Notes: generated by a model from the letters alone, not told the origin. Positions 1 to 8,288 are shown, numbered from the stretch's first letter. The stretch is DNA of 37,559 nt from a virus (IMGVR_UViG_3300022602_000234:1-37559); one strand, 5' to 3'. Numbers and translations are program-made.

Positions 1-195
1 CTCCCAGAGTTTATCTCTTACCTGAGCCATAGTATCAGTAAGAATTGGATCCTCTCTATCTGATGGATATTTGACAAAGTTTCTAAGATACTGATCTAGA
101 TCCCAAATAACAGAATAATACTTTGAAGCATTATTTGCTGTTTCGAATTCCTCTTGCTCCTCAGGGAGGTTATACTCTATGGTTACTCTGGACAT
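1..195 (-). CDS. Hypothetical phage protein, C-terminus cut by window edge
   Basis: The first 65 residues are visible, starting MSRVTIEYNLPEEQEEFE; the frame stays open to the window edge. The visible part is acidic and helical (IWDLDQYLRNFVKY), without a catalytic motif I can name. Its ATG at 195 lies inside the last codons of the preceding minus-strand gene (13-base overlap), so the two are probably translationally coupled. The start is supported by this overlap and by an uninterrupted frame. Function unknown. Confidence 0.75.
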   Translation of the reverse strand, partial: MSRVTIEYNLPEEQEEFETANNASKYYSVIWDLDQYLRNFVKYPSDREDPILTDTMAQVRDKLWE

Positions 196-1064
196 ATAAT
201 CTTTTGTGTATATTTTAATTGCTCTTCTAGCTTTGCAACTCTTAAAGCTAAATCAGATGCTGCCTCTTCCCAAGACTTTTCCTTCTTCTCAGCATATGCA
301 TCTTGGTAATACATATCATCATGGAATTGATTATATTGTTTTGTTTTCTCATGACAATCACCACAAGCACATTTGAGAAAAGCAGGCTCATCTTCTTTAT
401 CACATTGTTCATCTAAAGGTTTATCTAGGTCTACTTCAACACCCTCTGTTAAATCCTTAGCTTTTTGAAGTAAATTGTTAATTCTATCAGTATCCCCAAT
501 AACAGGTATCTGATCATATTCTTCTTTTGTAATAGATTTTAATCTATTAAACTCTTCTTCAAAAAAATTAACCTGATTATCCTTCTCAAAGACATAATCA
601 ACAATATCTTTTTTTAGCTTTTCATTCTCCTTCTGCAACTTATCCATATCCCTACAACTAAAACTCTTTGTATACTTGTCCTCCCAATCTCTTACTTTAC
701 TCTTCAATACAGCATTAGCATTCTTGAGAACTAAAATCTCATCATTAAGATCTCTAATTACATCACTATCAATCTCATTAACTCTATCTATCAACTCAAC
801 ATTCTTCTCCTTAAGATAACTAAGGTGTTTAATTTCCTTTAAGAGTTCATTATTTTTGTCTACTACTTCTTGATAAAGTGACATCCAATTTTGGTTACCT
901 TTACTATACTTTTCAATATCAATCTTTAACTGAGCATTTTCACTAATAAGCTCATGAATATAGATAGGCTTACCACCCCTATCAAGGGCAGTATGAGTAG
1001 TTGATGACCAGGTAACATTATCTGAACTTGGTGTAGTATCAAATTTTGGAAATAAATTGAACAT
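183..1064 (-). CDS. Hypothetical coiled-coil protein, 293 aa
   Basis: A long protein dominated by heptad-like charged helices (about residues 35-170), so a coiled coil is likely. Near residues 232-240 there is a CACGDCHEK segment (C-x-C-x2-C-H) that could bind a metal. No family is recognised. The ATG at 1064 is preceded by a sigma70-like promoter (TTGACT, 16 bp, TATTAT) with 7 bases to the start. It is divergent from the metallophosphoesterase at 1112 and overlaps the next minus-strand gene by 13 bases. Confidence 0.75.
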   Translation of the reverse strand: MFNLFPKFDTTPSSDNVTWSSTTHTALDRGGKPIYIHELISENAQLKIDIEKYSKGNQNWMSLYQEVVDKNNELLKEIKHLSYLKEKNVELIDRVNEIDSDVIRDLNDEILVLKNANAVLKSKVRDWEDKYTKSFSCRDMDKLQKENEKLKKDIVDYVFEKDNQVNFFEEEFNRLKSITKEEYDQIPVIGDTDRINNLLQKAKDLTEGVEVDLDKPLDEQCDKEDEPAFLKCACGDCHEKTKQYNQFHDDMYYQDAYAEKKEKSWEEAASDLALRVAKLEEQLKYTQKIICPE

Positions 1065-1071
1065 ATACTCT

Positions 1072-1099
1072 ATAATAGCTCAAATGGATAAGAAGTCAA
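1072..1099 (-). promoter_or_regulatory. Early-type promoter for the 183-1064 gene
   Basis: TTGACT at 1099-1094, 16-bp spacer, TATTAT at 1077-1072, then 7 bases to the ATG. It abuts the plus-strand late box at 1099-1106, so the two promoters are divergent. Confidence 0.6.
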
Positions 1100-1106
1100 A
1101 TAAATA
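1099..1106 (+). promoter_or_regulatory. Late-type box AATAAATA
   Basis: AATAAATA followed by 5 bases and the GTG start of the gene at 1112. The spacing matches other late-type boxes in the window and supports the GTG start. Confidence 0.5.
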
Positions 1107-1111
1107 GTATT

Positions 1112-1786
1112 GTGAAAGACAATGTTCTTGTAGTTTCTGATATTCATTTAGGAAGCCCAGTTTCTAAAGTAAAGGCATTAGCTAAAGTTCTAAAGAATGA
1201 AAAGTATAGTCATCTTATTATAAATGGAGATTTGTTTGATTCTAAGAATATTCATAGGTACAAGAAAGGTCATTGGAACATATTGAGTCTCATTAGAAAG
1301 GTATCTAAAAAGAAGAAAGTAACATTTATTCTAGGTAACCATGATTTGAAGTCTAAGAATATTATAAAGATATTAGGTTTAGAATTTGTTGAAAGATTAG
1401 AATTAACAATCAATAAAAAGAAGATGTTGTTTATTCATTTTCACCAGTTTGATCCATTTATTTTTAAGCATCCTTGGATAACTGATATAGCTGAAAGAAT
1501 CTATTATTTTTTTCAGAGTATTGATAGATCCAGAAAATTTAGTAGATGGTTAAAGAGGACATCAAAGTCATTCTTAAAGATTAAAGCTAATATAAGAGAC
1601 AAAGCTCTAAACTATATTAAAGACAAAAACTATGATGCCATTTTTGGAGGGCATATCCATTTTGCCGAAAGCTTTGTTTGTTCAGAATCAGGAAAAGAGT
1701 ATCACAATTCTGGGTCATTCTGTGATGAGCCTTGTCACTATCTTTTAATTGACAAGGAAGGTAAGGTTACTTTGAAAGAGATTTAG
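1112..1786 (+). CDS. Calcineurin-like metallophosphoesterase (LpxH-like subgroup)
   Basis: A 224-aa binuclear-metal phosphoesterase. The family signatures appear in order: D-x-H (residues 10-12, SDIHLG), GDLFD (39-43), GNHD (75-78), a histidine pair in FIHFHQFD (about 109-111) and GHIH (180-183). The IHFHQFD and GGHIHFAES segments recall UDP-2,3-diacylglucosamine hydrolase-like enzymes, but the substrate cannot be read from sequence. The start is GTG at 1112; an in-frame ATG upstream is absent. Its 3' end overlaps the convergent gene at 1783 by 4 bases. All ligands appear present, so it is probably active. Confidence 0.85.
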   Translation: MKDNVLVVSDIHLGSPVSKVKALAKVLKNEKYSHLIINGDLFDSKNIHRYKKGHWNILSLIRKVSKKKKVTFILGNHDLKSKNIIKILGLEFVERLELTINKKKMLFIHFHQFDPFIFKHPWITDIAERIYYFFQSIDRSRKFSRWLKRTSKSFLKIKANIRDKALNYIKDKNYDAIFGGHIHFAESFVCSESGKEYHNSGSFCDEPCHYLLIDKEGKVTLKEI

Positions 1787-2283
1787 ACTTTATTTTTTAA
1801 AGCAGGTGGGACTATAGTCTTACTATATCCTTCTCTCTCCAGACTATCTATAGAATCTATTTTATACTGTGGCCAAACTTTATTACCATCTTGATGTGTA
1901 TCAATGCCTACACCAAACTTTTGATAATCTTTCCAGTTATTAACAGGAGTAATCTTATAAGGTATATCTTTATTAACAAATTGACCATATGTGAAGTCAA
2001 TAATATTATTCTTATAGACAGGAGCAATATGAGCTACTTCCTTAAAGGATGGATTTAATTTAAGTGTTTCTTTACTAGGCCATGAAAATACAATAGCTTG
2101 TTCATCACCTCCTTTATCTTTAGCCCATTTACAAAAAGTTCTTGTAGCCCAAGCACAGTTTAAATGACCTTCACCATGAAGTGTATATTGATATTTTGAC
2201 AATACTTCACTTACAAACTTATTTGCTATATCATCAATTTTAGTGCCCTCTAAAATGAGATCTACCAATCTATCAAATTTCAT
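1783..2283 (-). CDS. Tagged late protein with possible papain/transglutaminase-type fold
   Basis: A 166-aa protein starting MKFDRLVDLILEG, one of the recurrent N-terminal tags in this window (I-L-E followed by G). After the tag, NCAWATRTFCKWAKDKG places a Cys at a helix start, followed by VAHIAPVYKNNIIDFTYGQF, giving a C...H...D/N order. That order is typical of papain-fold peptidases and transglutaminase-like enzymes, where the His precedes a D-x-T-x-x-Q-F strand. I infer a virion-packaged cysteine peptidase or acyltransferase; the family assignment is tentative. A late-type box lies 7 bases before the ATG. Confidence 0.6.
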   Translation of the reverse strand: MKFDRLVDLILEGTKIDDIANKFVSEVLSKYQYTLHGEGHLNCAWATRTFCKWAKDKGGDEQAIVFSWPSKETLKLNPSFKEVAHIAPVYKNNIIDFTYGQFVNKDIPYKITPVNNWKDYQKFGVGIDTHQDGNKVWPQYKIDSIDSLEREGYSKTIVPPALKNKV

Positions 2284-2289
2284 ATACTA

Positions 2290-2451
2290 TTATTTATTTA
2301 ACCTATTAAACTTCTTAAGTCTTCTACCAGCCTTTCTACCTCTCTTATAAACCTTCTTTGTTTTCTTAAAGATCATCCAAAAGAATATACCAAACCCTAT
2401 CACCATAAACAACATTGCTATATGGAATATAAACAATGTTGACTGGTACAT
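2290..2451 (-). CDS. Small basic membrane protein, 53 aa
   Basis: MYQSTLFIFHIAMLFMVIG begins a single transmembrane helix (about residues 5-28). It is followed by a strongly basic cytoplasmic tail rich in K and R (KKTKKVYKRGRKAGRRLKK). The start ATG at 2451 is 5 bases after a late-like ATTAAGTA. The gene fills the gap between 2283 and 2460 on the same strand as its neighbours. Function unknown; a membrane-anchored nucleic-acid-binding peptide is one possibility. Confidence 0.6.
   Translation of the reverse strand: MYQSTLFIFHIAMLFMVIGFGIFFWMIFKKTKKVYKRGRKAGRRLKKFNRLNK
2291..2298 (-). promoter_or_regulatory. Late-type box AATAAATA
   Basis: Seven bases before the ATG at 2283; it overlaps the stop region of the 53-aa gene upstream. 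Confidence 0.5.
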
Positions 2452-2459
2452 AATATTAC

Positions 2460-2837
2460 TTAATCTTCTTCCTCTTCCCCTGGTACTAATTCAAGTGTTC
2501 TCTTTTTATATTCTTCGAGCTCATCCTTACCAAGTGACTCATGTTCATAAGAAATACAATCTTCAGGTGGATTGAGAAACCATTCAATTTCATTCATGAT
2601 ACCTCTCTTAAGAACATGCTGAATAAGATGAACTTCAGCATCTTCAAGAGTACCAAATTCCTCTACTCCTATATCTCTCATAATATAACCATGATGCTCT
2701 ACTTCATACTCAACCTTATCTCCATAATAGTAATGAGTACTAATTCTAAAATGACAATCACAATCCTTATGATGGTCTCCCCCAATTAGGTCATACCAGA
2801 TTTTATTGAGCTCAATTATCTTTTCATGGTTTGTCAT
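2460..2837 (-). CDS. Hypothetical acidic protein, 125 aa
   Basis: No family recognised. The N-terminal third has GGDHHKDCDCHFRI, a His/Cys cluster that could bind a metal, followed by a mixed alpha/beta region and an acidic end (GEEEED). It starts one base downstream of the preceding gene's stop, so it is probably co-translated with 2839-3183. Confidence 0.65.
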   Translation of the reverse strand: MTNHEKIIELNKIWYDLIGGDHHKDCDCHFRISTHYYYGDKVEYEVEHHGYIMRDIGVEEFGTLEDAEVHLIQHVLKRGIMNEIEWFLNPPEDCISYEHESLGKDELEEYKKRTLELVPGEEEED

Positions 2838-2838
2838 A

Positions 2839-3183
2839 TTACATAAACCTTTTAATTAAATTATTACAGCTAATATAATATTCGTATGTTAGAGGGTCTC
2901 TAGAGTCTAAAGCTTCATGCATGTTATCAATATTTTCATCTAAACTTCCTTCTAAGTCTTTCTTATAATCAGGATTAAGCTTAGAACTAATTAAGTCAAT
3001 AATAGGAGAAACATCCTTATCAGACAAATGAAAAGTAATTTCAGACTGATCATATTCTGAACCGTAGTTAAACTTTAGTGTTAACTCGACTGGAGGATGA
3101 AACAACCCGCTGAAAGGTTGACCGGAAAAGTCAGAAAAGTAACTTGCTTCTTCGTGCTGTTTAGGTGTTATAATTTTTTTCAT
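2839..3183 (-). CDS. Hypothetical protein, 114 aa
   Basis: No family recognised; a mixed alpha/beta protein with FSDFSGQPFSGLFHPPVELTLKF near the start, in which the run SGQPFSGLFHPP is Pro/Gly-rich. I choose the ATG at 3183 (MKKIITPKQHEE) rather than the ATG three codons upstream because it forms a 4-base ATGA overlap with the phosphatase gene's stop, the coupling style common in this window. Confidence 0.65.
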   Translation of the reverse strand: MKKIITPKQHEEASYFSDFSGQPFSGLFHPPVELTLKFNYGSEYDQSEITFHLSDKDVSPIIDLISSKLNPDYKKDLEGSLDENIDNMHEALDSRDPLTYEYYISCNNLIKRFM

Positions 3184-4025
3184 TTGTTCCAAGATTGAGA
3201 ATCAATAGTTTTGATCATGTCATCAAATTGCTTTTGTTTTGCTTCGTAGTAAAAGTTCGGCAGATCTGTATCAATTGGACCTGCCGAACCATCTTCGTGA
3301 ATACGAAAAACTTGTTGAAGACCACAATCAACATTTACGTTAATTGAATCGTCGTCAAGCTTATCAATATCAATACCTGGTGATAGAGAACCAGAGTTTG
3401 GAGTATGTCCATAAACCTGTTTAATACCTCTAATGGGTTGACCTTCACGAAAATGATCATGCCAAAGGATTCCCCCGGCCTTGTGACCACCACCCCTACA
3501 TCTACCAGCAGAGCCAAGAAGATCGGAATACTCTCGGTTCTTATAAAGCTCTTCAGCCTTATTAATCTTCTCGACAATGCCTTCTGGTGTTATACCAAGA
3601 ACAGGATGTTCAAACCAGTAAGAGGAAATACCACCATGGGTAAAGAACCAGCCGTTCTCGTAATGATACATCTTAATCTTATCCCAATCTTCATTGGTCA
3701 TAATCCGATTAATAGCATCGTCTTTTTGCATTGAGTACCCAGAACAGTAATAGAGATTTTGAAGAGCTCCATTAGTATCCTTCCTATAATTCAAATAGGA
3801 ATAGTTAATATCGTGATTGCCCATCAAATGAATTCGATTAGGCTTAGTCAATGACTCCTTTAACCATCTAGCTGTCTGATCAGCATCAATAGCAGAGTCT
3901 CCAAAGTTATCAAAATAATCCCCGACAAAGATAATCGTATGATCATCGTACATCGGATTAGATGCAATAGCTTCAGCCTTAACCCAGTGATTATGAATAT
4001 CACCTATGACAAGAATTTTAGACAT
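3180..4025 (-). CDS. PPP-type metallophosphoesterase (Ser/Thr phosphatase-like)
   Basis: A 281-aa calcineurin-like phosphoesterase. Motifs in order: GDIH (8-11), GDYFDNFGD (35-43), GNHD (69-72), FTHGG and later YGHTP, plus NVDCG near the end. This full set is the PPP-family layout (D-x-H, GD-x-x-D, GNHD, H, H). The fold begins directly at MSKILVIGDIH, so I start at 4025 rather than ten codons upstream. Substrate unknown; lambda-type protein phosphatase or diadenosine tetraphosphatase-like activity is possible. Second of three such enzymes in the window. Confidence 0.85.
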   Translation of the reverse strand: MSKILVIGDIHNHWVKAEAIASNPMYDDHTIIFVGDYFDNFGDSAIDADQTARWLKESLTKPNRIHLMGNHDINYSYLNYRKDTNGALQNLYYCSGYSMQKDDAINRIMTNEDWDKIKMYHYENGWFFTHGGISSYWFEHPVLGITPEGIVEKINKAEELYKNREYSDLLGSAGRCRGGGHKAGGILWHDHFREGQPIRGIKQVYGHTPNSGSLSPGIDIDKLDDDSINVNVDCGLQQVFRIHEDGSAGPIDTDLPNFYYEAKQKQFDDMIKTIDSQSWNK

Positions 4026-4112
4026 GGAATAGTAAATAAATTGTTCTAAAGACAAGATACCATATTCCTATACAACTGGCAAATATAATAAGATTAAAAG
4101 GAATGTATTTCA

Positions 4113-4742
4113 TTACATGTTTTTTAATATCCAAAATTGTGCTTTACTAAAGTACGAAGACCACTTACAAAAGATCCTTGCTAAATTTCTCCAAAAAGTG
4201 TTCCAGTAATTAAATGTAATTTTATTCAATACTTTCTTAGTCTTTGTCCAAGGATGCTTTTCATGTGCTTCTAGCGTATCTTTCCAAGCTTTTTCATTAG
4301 CTGCATTTACTTCAGCAGTAGTAATAATCTTAGCACTATCAAGAACAAGATCAGTTAGTTTACCTTTAACAAAAATAGCAGTAAACTCTAAATCCCAGGT
4401 ATTATCATCTTTATCTTCTTCGTAAAAATAAAAGTTAACTGAGCCAGTATAATCGTACTTCTCATATGATCGACTTGTTTCAGTAAAGTCATACGGCCAG
4501 CAAAACTTACCTTGATTCTTTGCTTTCTTTTCTTCCTCTTCAGTAATTACTCGAACATGTTCACCTTCAACTTTAAGGATGGTGAGGTCTCCGCGTTTTG
4601 TAATACAATAAGTATCCATCGTACTATCAAGATCTTTAGTCTGAAAACTTTCTTTAGACCAATCCGTATCCGGAAAAGCTTTCTTGACCTCTTTAGTTAG
4701 AGGTAGTTTTCTTTCACAATGTATATAATCGAACATGCCCAT
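4113..4742 (-). CDS. Phage protein of the MGMFDYI-type family, 209 aa
   Basis: The opening MGMFDYIHCERKLPL resembles a widespread group of phage and prophage proteins that start MGMFDxxxCxxxLP and have no assigned function. The rest is acidic and beta-rich, with an aromatic/basic C-terminal region that could contact a membrane (NYWNTFWRNLARIFCKWSSYF). It has its own early-type promoter with exactly 6 bases to the ATG. Confidence 0.7.
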   Translation of the reverse strand: MGMFDYIHCERKLPLTKEVKKAFPDTDWSKESFQTKDLDSTMDTYCITKRGDLTILKVEGEHVRVITEEEEKKAKNQGKFCWPYDFTETSRSYEKYDYTGSVNFYFYEEDKDDNTWDLEFTAIFVKGKLTDLVLDSAKIITTAEVNAANEKAWKDTLEAHEKHPWTKTKKVLNKITFNYWNTFWRNLARIFCKWSSYFSKAQFWILKNM

Positions 4743-4748
4743 TCCTCT

Positions 4749-4776
4749 ATAATAGAAGAATTAAAATAAAATGCAA
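4749..4776 (-). promoter_or_regulatory. Early-type promoter for the 4113-4742 gene
   Basis: TTGCAT (4776-4771), 16-bp spacer, TATTAT (4754-4749), 6 bases to ATG. Confidence 0.6.
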
Positions 4777-5505
4777 CTACTGACAGTGATAATTGAGATA
4801 GCGTTGAGCAGCCTTGGCTGTTAACCCGCCTTTACCTTTTAACGTTCTAGCCTTACTACAGGTTAATTTACCTTTAACTTGACGTTTTAGAATTCCTGGA
4901 TGACGAGGTTCGTCTATAGACTTTTCAAAAAATAATTTAAAAGATTCGTGCATATTAATTTTATCAAATTCTTGATCAAGGTAAGTAGCTATAGAAGTGT
5001 TATCGTAAAGACTTGATTGAAGCTTAATAGCTATACCTCCATGCTCATTCCAATTTCTAACATACGGATCAAAGTCATCAATAAGAACATTTGGTGAACC
5101 GTCTTGATTAACTGCAAATATAGATTTATGTTTAGGAAATTCTATACCTAAAAGATGCTTACCATATTTTGGAATAATATGCTTACTAAGCCAATCCTGC
5201 TTTCCTCTTATACATTCTTCTGTCTCAATAGGAGAGGGATGAGTACAAATATAAAACCCTTCAAACTTCTCTATAACTTTTTTAATTAAAACATCGTTAG
5301 TTGGATAGGGATCAAGGTCGGCAAATACATTATAAGTACCGCCTAGCTTCTGATAAAACTCTTCTTTATTTTGCCAAATGCTTCGAGCCTTTTGCTTTTC
5401 TTCATCTGTAACCTGAGCGTAGTTTTTATGATAAATTTTTTGACCGATAAAGTCATAAAGGTTAGCAAGCAACCCATCCATGTCTAAGTAGCATTTAGGC
5501 TTCAT
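4777..5505 (-). CDS. HAD-superfamily 5'(3')-deoxyribonucleotidase-like protein
   Basis: A 242-aa protein. The N-terminus YLDMDGLLANLYDF gives the HAD nucleophile motif D-x-D-G (D8, D10). THPSP is a plausible motif II, and VLIDDFDPYV supplies the acidic motif IV. Together with the length this fits deoxyribonucleotidases that act on nucleoside monophosphates. Unusually, about 40 basic residues are appended at the C-terminus (KRQVKGKLTCSKARTLKGK, then TAKAAQRYLNYH), a segment I associate with T4-like phage virion-associated proteins. It overlaps the upstream gene by 4 bases. Confidence 0.7.
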   Translation of the reverse strand: MKPKCYLDMDGLLANLYDFIGQKIYHKNYAQVTDEEKQKARSIWQNKEEFYQKLGGTYNVFADLDPYPTNDVLIKKVIEKFEGFYICTHPSPIETEECIRGKQDWLSKHIIPKYGKHLLGIEFPKHKSIFAVNQDGSPNVLIDDFDPYVRNWNEHGGIAIKLQSSLYDNTSIATYLDQEFDKINMHESFKLFFEKSIDEPRHPGILKRQVKGKLTCSKARTLKGKGGLTAKAAQRYLNYHCQ

Positions 5506-6752
5506 TTGAGAGCAATTTTAGGATTACCCATTGATATACTTGTAATAACAACATGTTCACCGATTTTATCGGCAGGTATATATCTCCATCCATTTTTTGA
5601 CACAACAAACAATCCAGTAATACCGTTTTGATCAAACGGAAATAATTTTCTAATATTGTTTTCGTTTTCTAATTTCTCTTTGAGATCTTCAATTTTTTTT
5701 GATAATTTTAATTTTTTTATAGCTTTACAAAATTCACTATATGTTGCCCCGCCTTCTTTAGTTATATTAAGTTTCTTTACAGTAAGAGCTCTATCAACTT
5801 TATGAGCCTCATCATCTATCACATTATCTATTTCTTTAGATTTATTACTATCTTTAACTCCATAATATTTTTGAAGTGTATTTTTTATCGCTTGTACGCT
5901 TTCTTTGTCTTGTTCCTCATTATCATGTTCGTCTCTATTTACTTCTTTATGTAAATTTTCAATTGTTTTTAACAACGTTAAAATAGATGTAATAAAATAT
6001 TTTTTACGTTCAATAACATTTTCTGATGTTGTTTCATCTATATTTTTACCTAGTCTATAAGAATATTTTTCACTAGTTAAAAGAGATAAAGGTAATTCTC
6101 CTAAATTTTTAGTTACAGCATTTATAAAACCATCTAAGGACCAATCTTCTTTTTCTATTTGTAATTTTTTTAAAATTTCTTTATTTATAGTTTTTTGTTC
6201 TTCTGGAGCAAGAATTTCATATTCTTTTTTAATATTATCTAATACCTTCCATACTGTACCGGTTATTGTGTTACCGAGTTCTCTGCCCATTTTACCCACC
6301 CGAACATTACCTTCTTTTTTAACTTCAAATTTAAACTTAGGATCAGCTTCGCTAGGCCAAGAAACATCATAAGGGTTACCTTGACCGGAAATTAATTTAG
6401 CACAATCAGATACGGTTGTATAACCTGAAATTAAAGAAGCTACAGAATATTCACCAGGACCTACCCCTGTTAACGGTTTACCGCTTTTATCTCTAACTAC
6501 TGTTTCATCTGCACCTACAACATCCCCGCTATCTGTTTTATTTGTTACACTATATAAAACTTTTTGAGGGCCTTCCCAAGGCTTCTCATCAATAACAACT
6601 GTGTCTTTATCAAATCCATTTGCAAAAGGAGGTACCTCTTCTTTTTCGTAAACTAAACGATAAGATTCAGACAAAGAACGAAAAGGAGACTTAGCTTTGT
6701 TAGCTTTGTAAACAGCATCGTAGGTTTTCTTAAGGAAGTAATCCTGGGACAT
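5502..6752 (-). CDS. Large hypothetical late protein with tag-like N-terminus, 416 aa
   Basis: It starts MSQDYFLKKTYDAVYKAN and contains LSESYRLVYEKEE at about residues 27-39, which resembles the LAEAYxxI tag seen at the extreme N-terminus of other genes here. The body is lysine-rich and mostly helical in the middle (two Lys/Glu-rich stretches at about 245-350), with a globular end (ITGLFVVSKNGWRYIPADKIG). No enzyme motif seen. A late-type box is 6 bases before the ATG. I infer a virion-internal or core protein; function unknown. Confidence 0.65.
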   Translation of the reverse strand: MSQDYFLKKTYDAVYKANKAKSPFRSLSESYRLVYEKEEVPPFANGFDKDTVVIDEKPWEGPQKVLYSVTNKTDSGDVVGADETVVRDKSGKPLTGVGPGEYSVASLISGYTTVSDCAKLISGQGNPYDVSWPSEADPKFKFEVKKEGNVRVGKMGRELGNTITGTVWKVLDNIKKEYEILAPEEQKTINKEILKKLQIEKEDWSLDGFINAVTKNLGELPLSLLTSEKYSYRLGKNIDETTSENVIERKKYFITSILTLLKTIENLHKEVNRDEHDNEEQDKESVQAIKNTLQKYYGVKDSNKSKEIDNVIDDEAHKVDRALTVKKLNITKEGGATYSEFCKAIKKLKLSKKIEDLKEKLENENNIRKLFPFDQNGITGLFVVSKNGWRYIPADKIGEHVVITSISMGNPKIALK

Positions 6753-6758
6753 ATCTAT

Positions 6759-6766
6759 TATTTAAT
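6759..6766 (-). promoter_or_regulatory. Late-type box ATTAAATA
   Basis: Six bases before the ATG at 6752. Confidence 0.5.
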
Positions 6767-6781
6767 CCCTAATCGACTATA

Positions 6782-7030
6782 TTAATAGACGTCGCCGTTC
6801 TCTTCAATCTTTGTATCTTCGTACTTACTAACCAATCGACGATAGAATTCTAACTTACAGCTTTCCAGAGCTCCAATAATTTCATTTAATGTATTGTAGC
6901 TAAGACCGTGATCGGTAATATGATGCTGACAAATCTTAGTAATAAGATAATTTAATTCTCCAGCTGTAGCTGTTCCAGGAAGAACAATGTTTTCAAATAC
7001 TTCTCTAGTTTCTTTTTTGATATAAGGCAT
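6782..7030 (-). CDS. DUF6899-like protein, 82 aa
   Basis: The sequence pattern MPYIKKETRE ... GELNYLITKICQHH ... LSYNTLNEIIGALESCKLEFYRRLVSKYEDTKIEENGDVY matches a small conserved family of phage and bacterial proteins that I recall as DUF6899. Length and the terminal KIEENGDVY are typical. It is alpha-helical, without catalytic residues; role unknown. A TATAAAATA-like box lies 5 bases before the ATG, and tRNA-Tyr lies just upstream on the same strand. Confidence 0.75.
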   Translation of the reverse strand: MPYIKKETREVFENIVLPGTATAGELNYLITKICQHHITDHGLSYNTLNEIIGALESCKLEFYRRLVSKYEDTKIEENGDVY

Positions 7031-7035
7031 ATTTG

Positions 7036-7043
7036 TATTTTAT
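7036..7043 (-). promoter_or_regulatory. Late-type box ATAAAATA
   Basis: Part of TATAAAATA, five bases before the ATG at 7030. Confidence 0.45.
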
Positions 7044-7064
7044 ATTAGTTTTTAAATAATGCAA

Positions 7065-7151
7065 TGGTGGGCAGGAGTGGATTCGAACCACTGAAGGCAA
7101 TAGCCAGAAGATTTACAGTCTTCCCCGTTTGTCCAGCTTCGGTACCTACCC
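7065..7151 (-). tRNA. tRNA-Tyr (anticodon GUA)
   Basis: The reverse strand folds as a class II tRNA with a long variable arm. The acceptor GGGUAGG pairs with CCUGCCC. The anticodon loop CUGUAAA gives GUA, and the T arm is AGUGG-UUCGAAU-CCACU. A CCA end is encoded at 7067-7065. The 87-nt length and long variable arm are as expected for bacterial tRNA-Tyr. It sits in a short gap between two minus-strand protein genes. This is the only tRNA I found in the window. Confidence 0.95.
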
Positions 7152-7159
7152 CCATTAAA

Positions 7160-7765
7160 TTATGTCCAAAAATATTGCCTACGTTTTACAATTTCAGTTA
7201 ACACTTCTGTATCCCTATCTTCAATAAGTTGCTCAATACGATTTACTTCACCGTAAAGTTCTTCATACGTTTCTTTACGCTCTTTTAGTTTAAATGCTTT
7301 TTTACCCTTATACAATTCATCTGACTCTTCAAACATATCTTCAATAGGTCGTAGAGGAGGATAAGCATCATCTAATTCTTTTTCTAGCCTTGGACGATGA
7401 ACAGTTATGTAACGATAGGTTTCTTCCAACCAACGAGCAAACTTAATATGATCTTCACCGGATTGTTCCCAATCTACAATTCCATCAACATACTCTTCTT
7501 CGTAAAATTTCTTAACAAATTCAAAGTTTACAGTTTCAATAAGAGAAGAAATATCTATCCAGGTTTTTGGAATAACTTTTCTTAAACGTTTATTTTGAGG
7601 TTTAAAAATTGGTTTAATCTTGTCGTACCAATTTCGTTGCCAGCTATAAGGTAGTATATCCCAGATATCAAACTCCTTCAAAAATTTATATCTCCAATGC
7701 ACTTTACCAAAAACTGATAAAGGCTTAAGAGAATGATTTCTAGCCTTAAAGGATTCTGGCGTCAT
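7160..7765 (-). CDS. Hypothetical phage protein, 201 aa
   Basis: A helical, tryptophan- and charge-rich protein. Segments such as KVIPKTWIDISSLIETVNFEFV, GIVDWE and HRPRLEKELDDAYPP resemble an uncharacterised protein group I recall from large phages. No catalytic motif is evident. It has its own promoter with a perfect TATAAT and exactly 6 bases to the ATG, so it is probably expressed early. Confidence 0.7.
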   Translation of the reverse strand: MTPESFKARNHSLKPLSVFGKVHWRYKFLKEFDIWDILPYSWQRNWYDKIKPIFKPQNKRLRKVIPKTWIDISSLIETVNFEFVKKFYEEEYVDGIVDWEQSGEDHIKFARWLEETYRYITVHRPRLEKELDDAYPPLRPIEDMFEESDELYKGKKAFKLKERKETYEELYGEVNRIEQLIEDRDTEVLTEIVKRRQYFWT

Positions 7766-7771
7766 GCTTTA

Positions 7772-7799
7772 ATTATACACCGTACATAGAAGGTATCAA
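7772..7799 (-). promoter_or_regulatory. Early-type promoter for the 7160-7765 gene
   Basis: TTGATA (7799-7794), 16-bp spacer, TATAAT (7777-7772), 6 bases to ATG. Confidence 0.65.
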
Positions 7800-8041
7800 G
7801 AAGAGAGTTGACTAATAGCATAATCTCTATCGTCAGGGTCTATAACACCCTCATTACTTAAATACTCAAGCTGTTTTATACACTCATCGTATACGGGTGC
7901 TTTAACCGAACAGTACTCAATAATAAAATTGAAATCGTCAATTATATCATCAATTTGTACGAACCCTAAATCGAGTTCATCGTGTATAAAATTTTCAACT
8001 ACTTCTTCTATTTTATCTTTTATCGCTTTGTTAAGCGGCAT
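7796..8041 (-). CDS. Hypothetical acidic helical protein, 81 aa
   Basis: A small acidic protein (KDKIEEVVENFIHDELDLGF) with no recognised domain. It starts four bases after the stop of the 78-aa gene upstream, so co-translation is likely. Function unknown. Confidence 0.65.
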   Translation of the reverse strand: MPLNKAIKDKIEEVVENFIHDELDLGFVQIDDIIDDFNFIIEYCSVKAPVYDECIKQLEYLSNEGVIDPDDRDYAISQLSS

Positions 8042-8045
8042 AGAG

Positions 8046-8282
8046 TTAAGCCCAAGGAATAGCAGAAAGCTGAAGAACGGCAGTAGCCTGAGCTAAAGCA
8101 GTATCATTTGTCCAAATTCCTGCTGCAGCATACTGATCTGGTCCATCCCAAAGAATAATTGGTCGAGGAAGCCCTTGAATCTTTGCAACAATTTTCTTTT
8201 GAACAAAGAGATCTCTTACTGCTTCAATAACGAGAGGGTCGGCAAGTGTTACTACTTCTGCTTGTTGTACTGTAATGTCCAT
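8046..8282 (-). CDS. Hypothetical late protein, 78 aa
   Basis: MDITVQQAEVVTLADP begins a compact hydrophobic protein with GLPRPIILWDGPDQY and AGIWTNDTALAQA. It has no recognised domain; the low charge and small size would suit a structural or accessory virion protein. A CATAAATA late-type box is 6 bases before the ATG. Confidence 0.65.
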   Translation of the reverse strand: MDITVQQAEVVTLADPLVIEAVRDLFVQKKIVAKIQGLPRPIILWDGPDQYAAAGIWTNDTALAQATAVLQLSAIPWA

Positions 8283-8288
8283 ATATTA

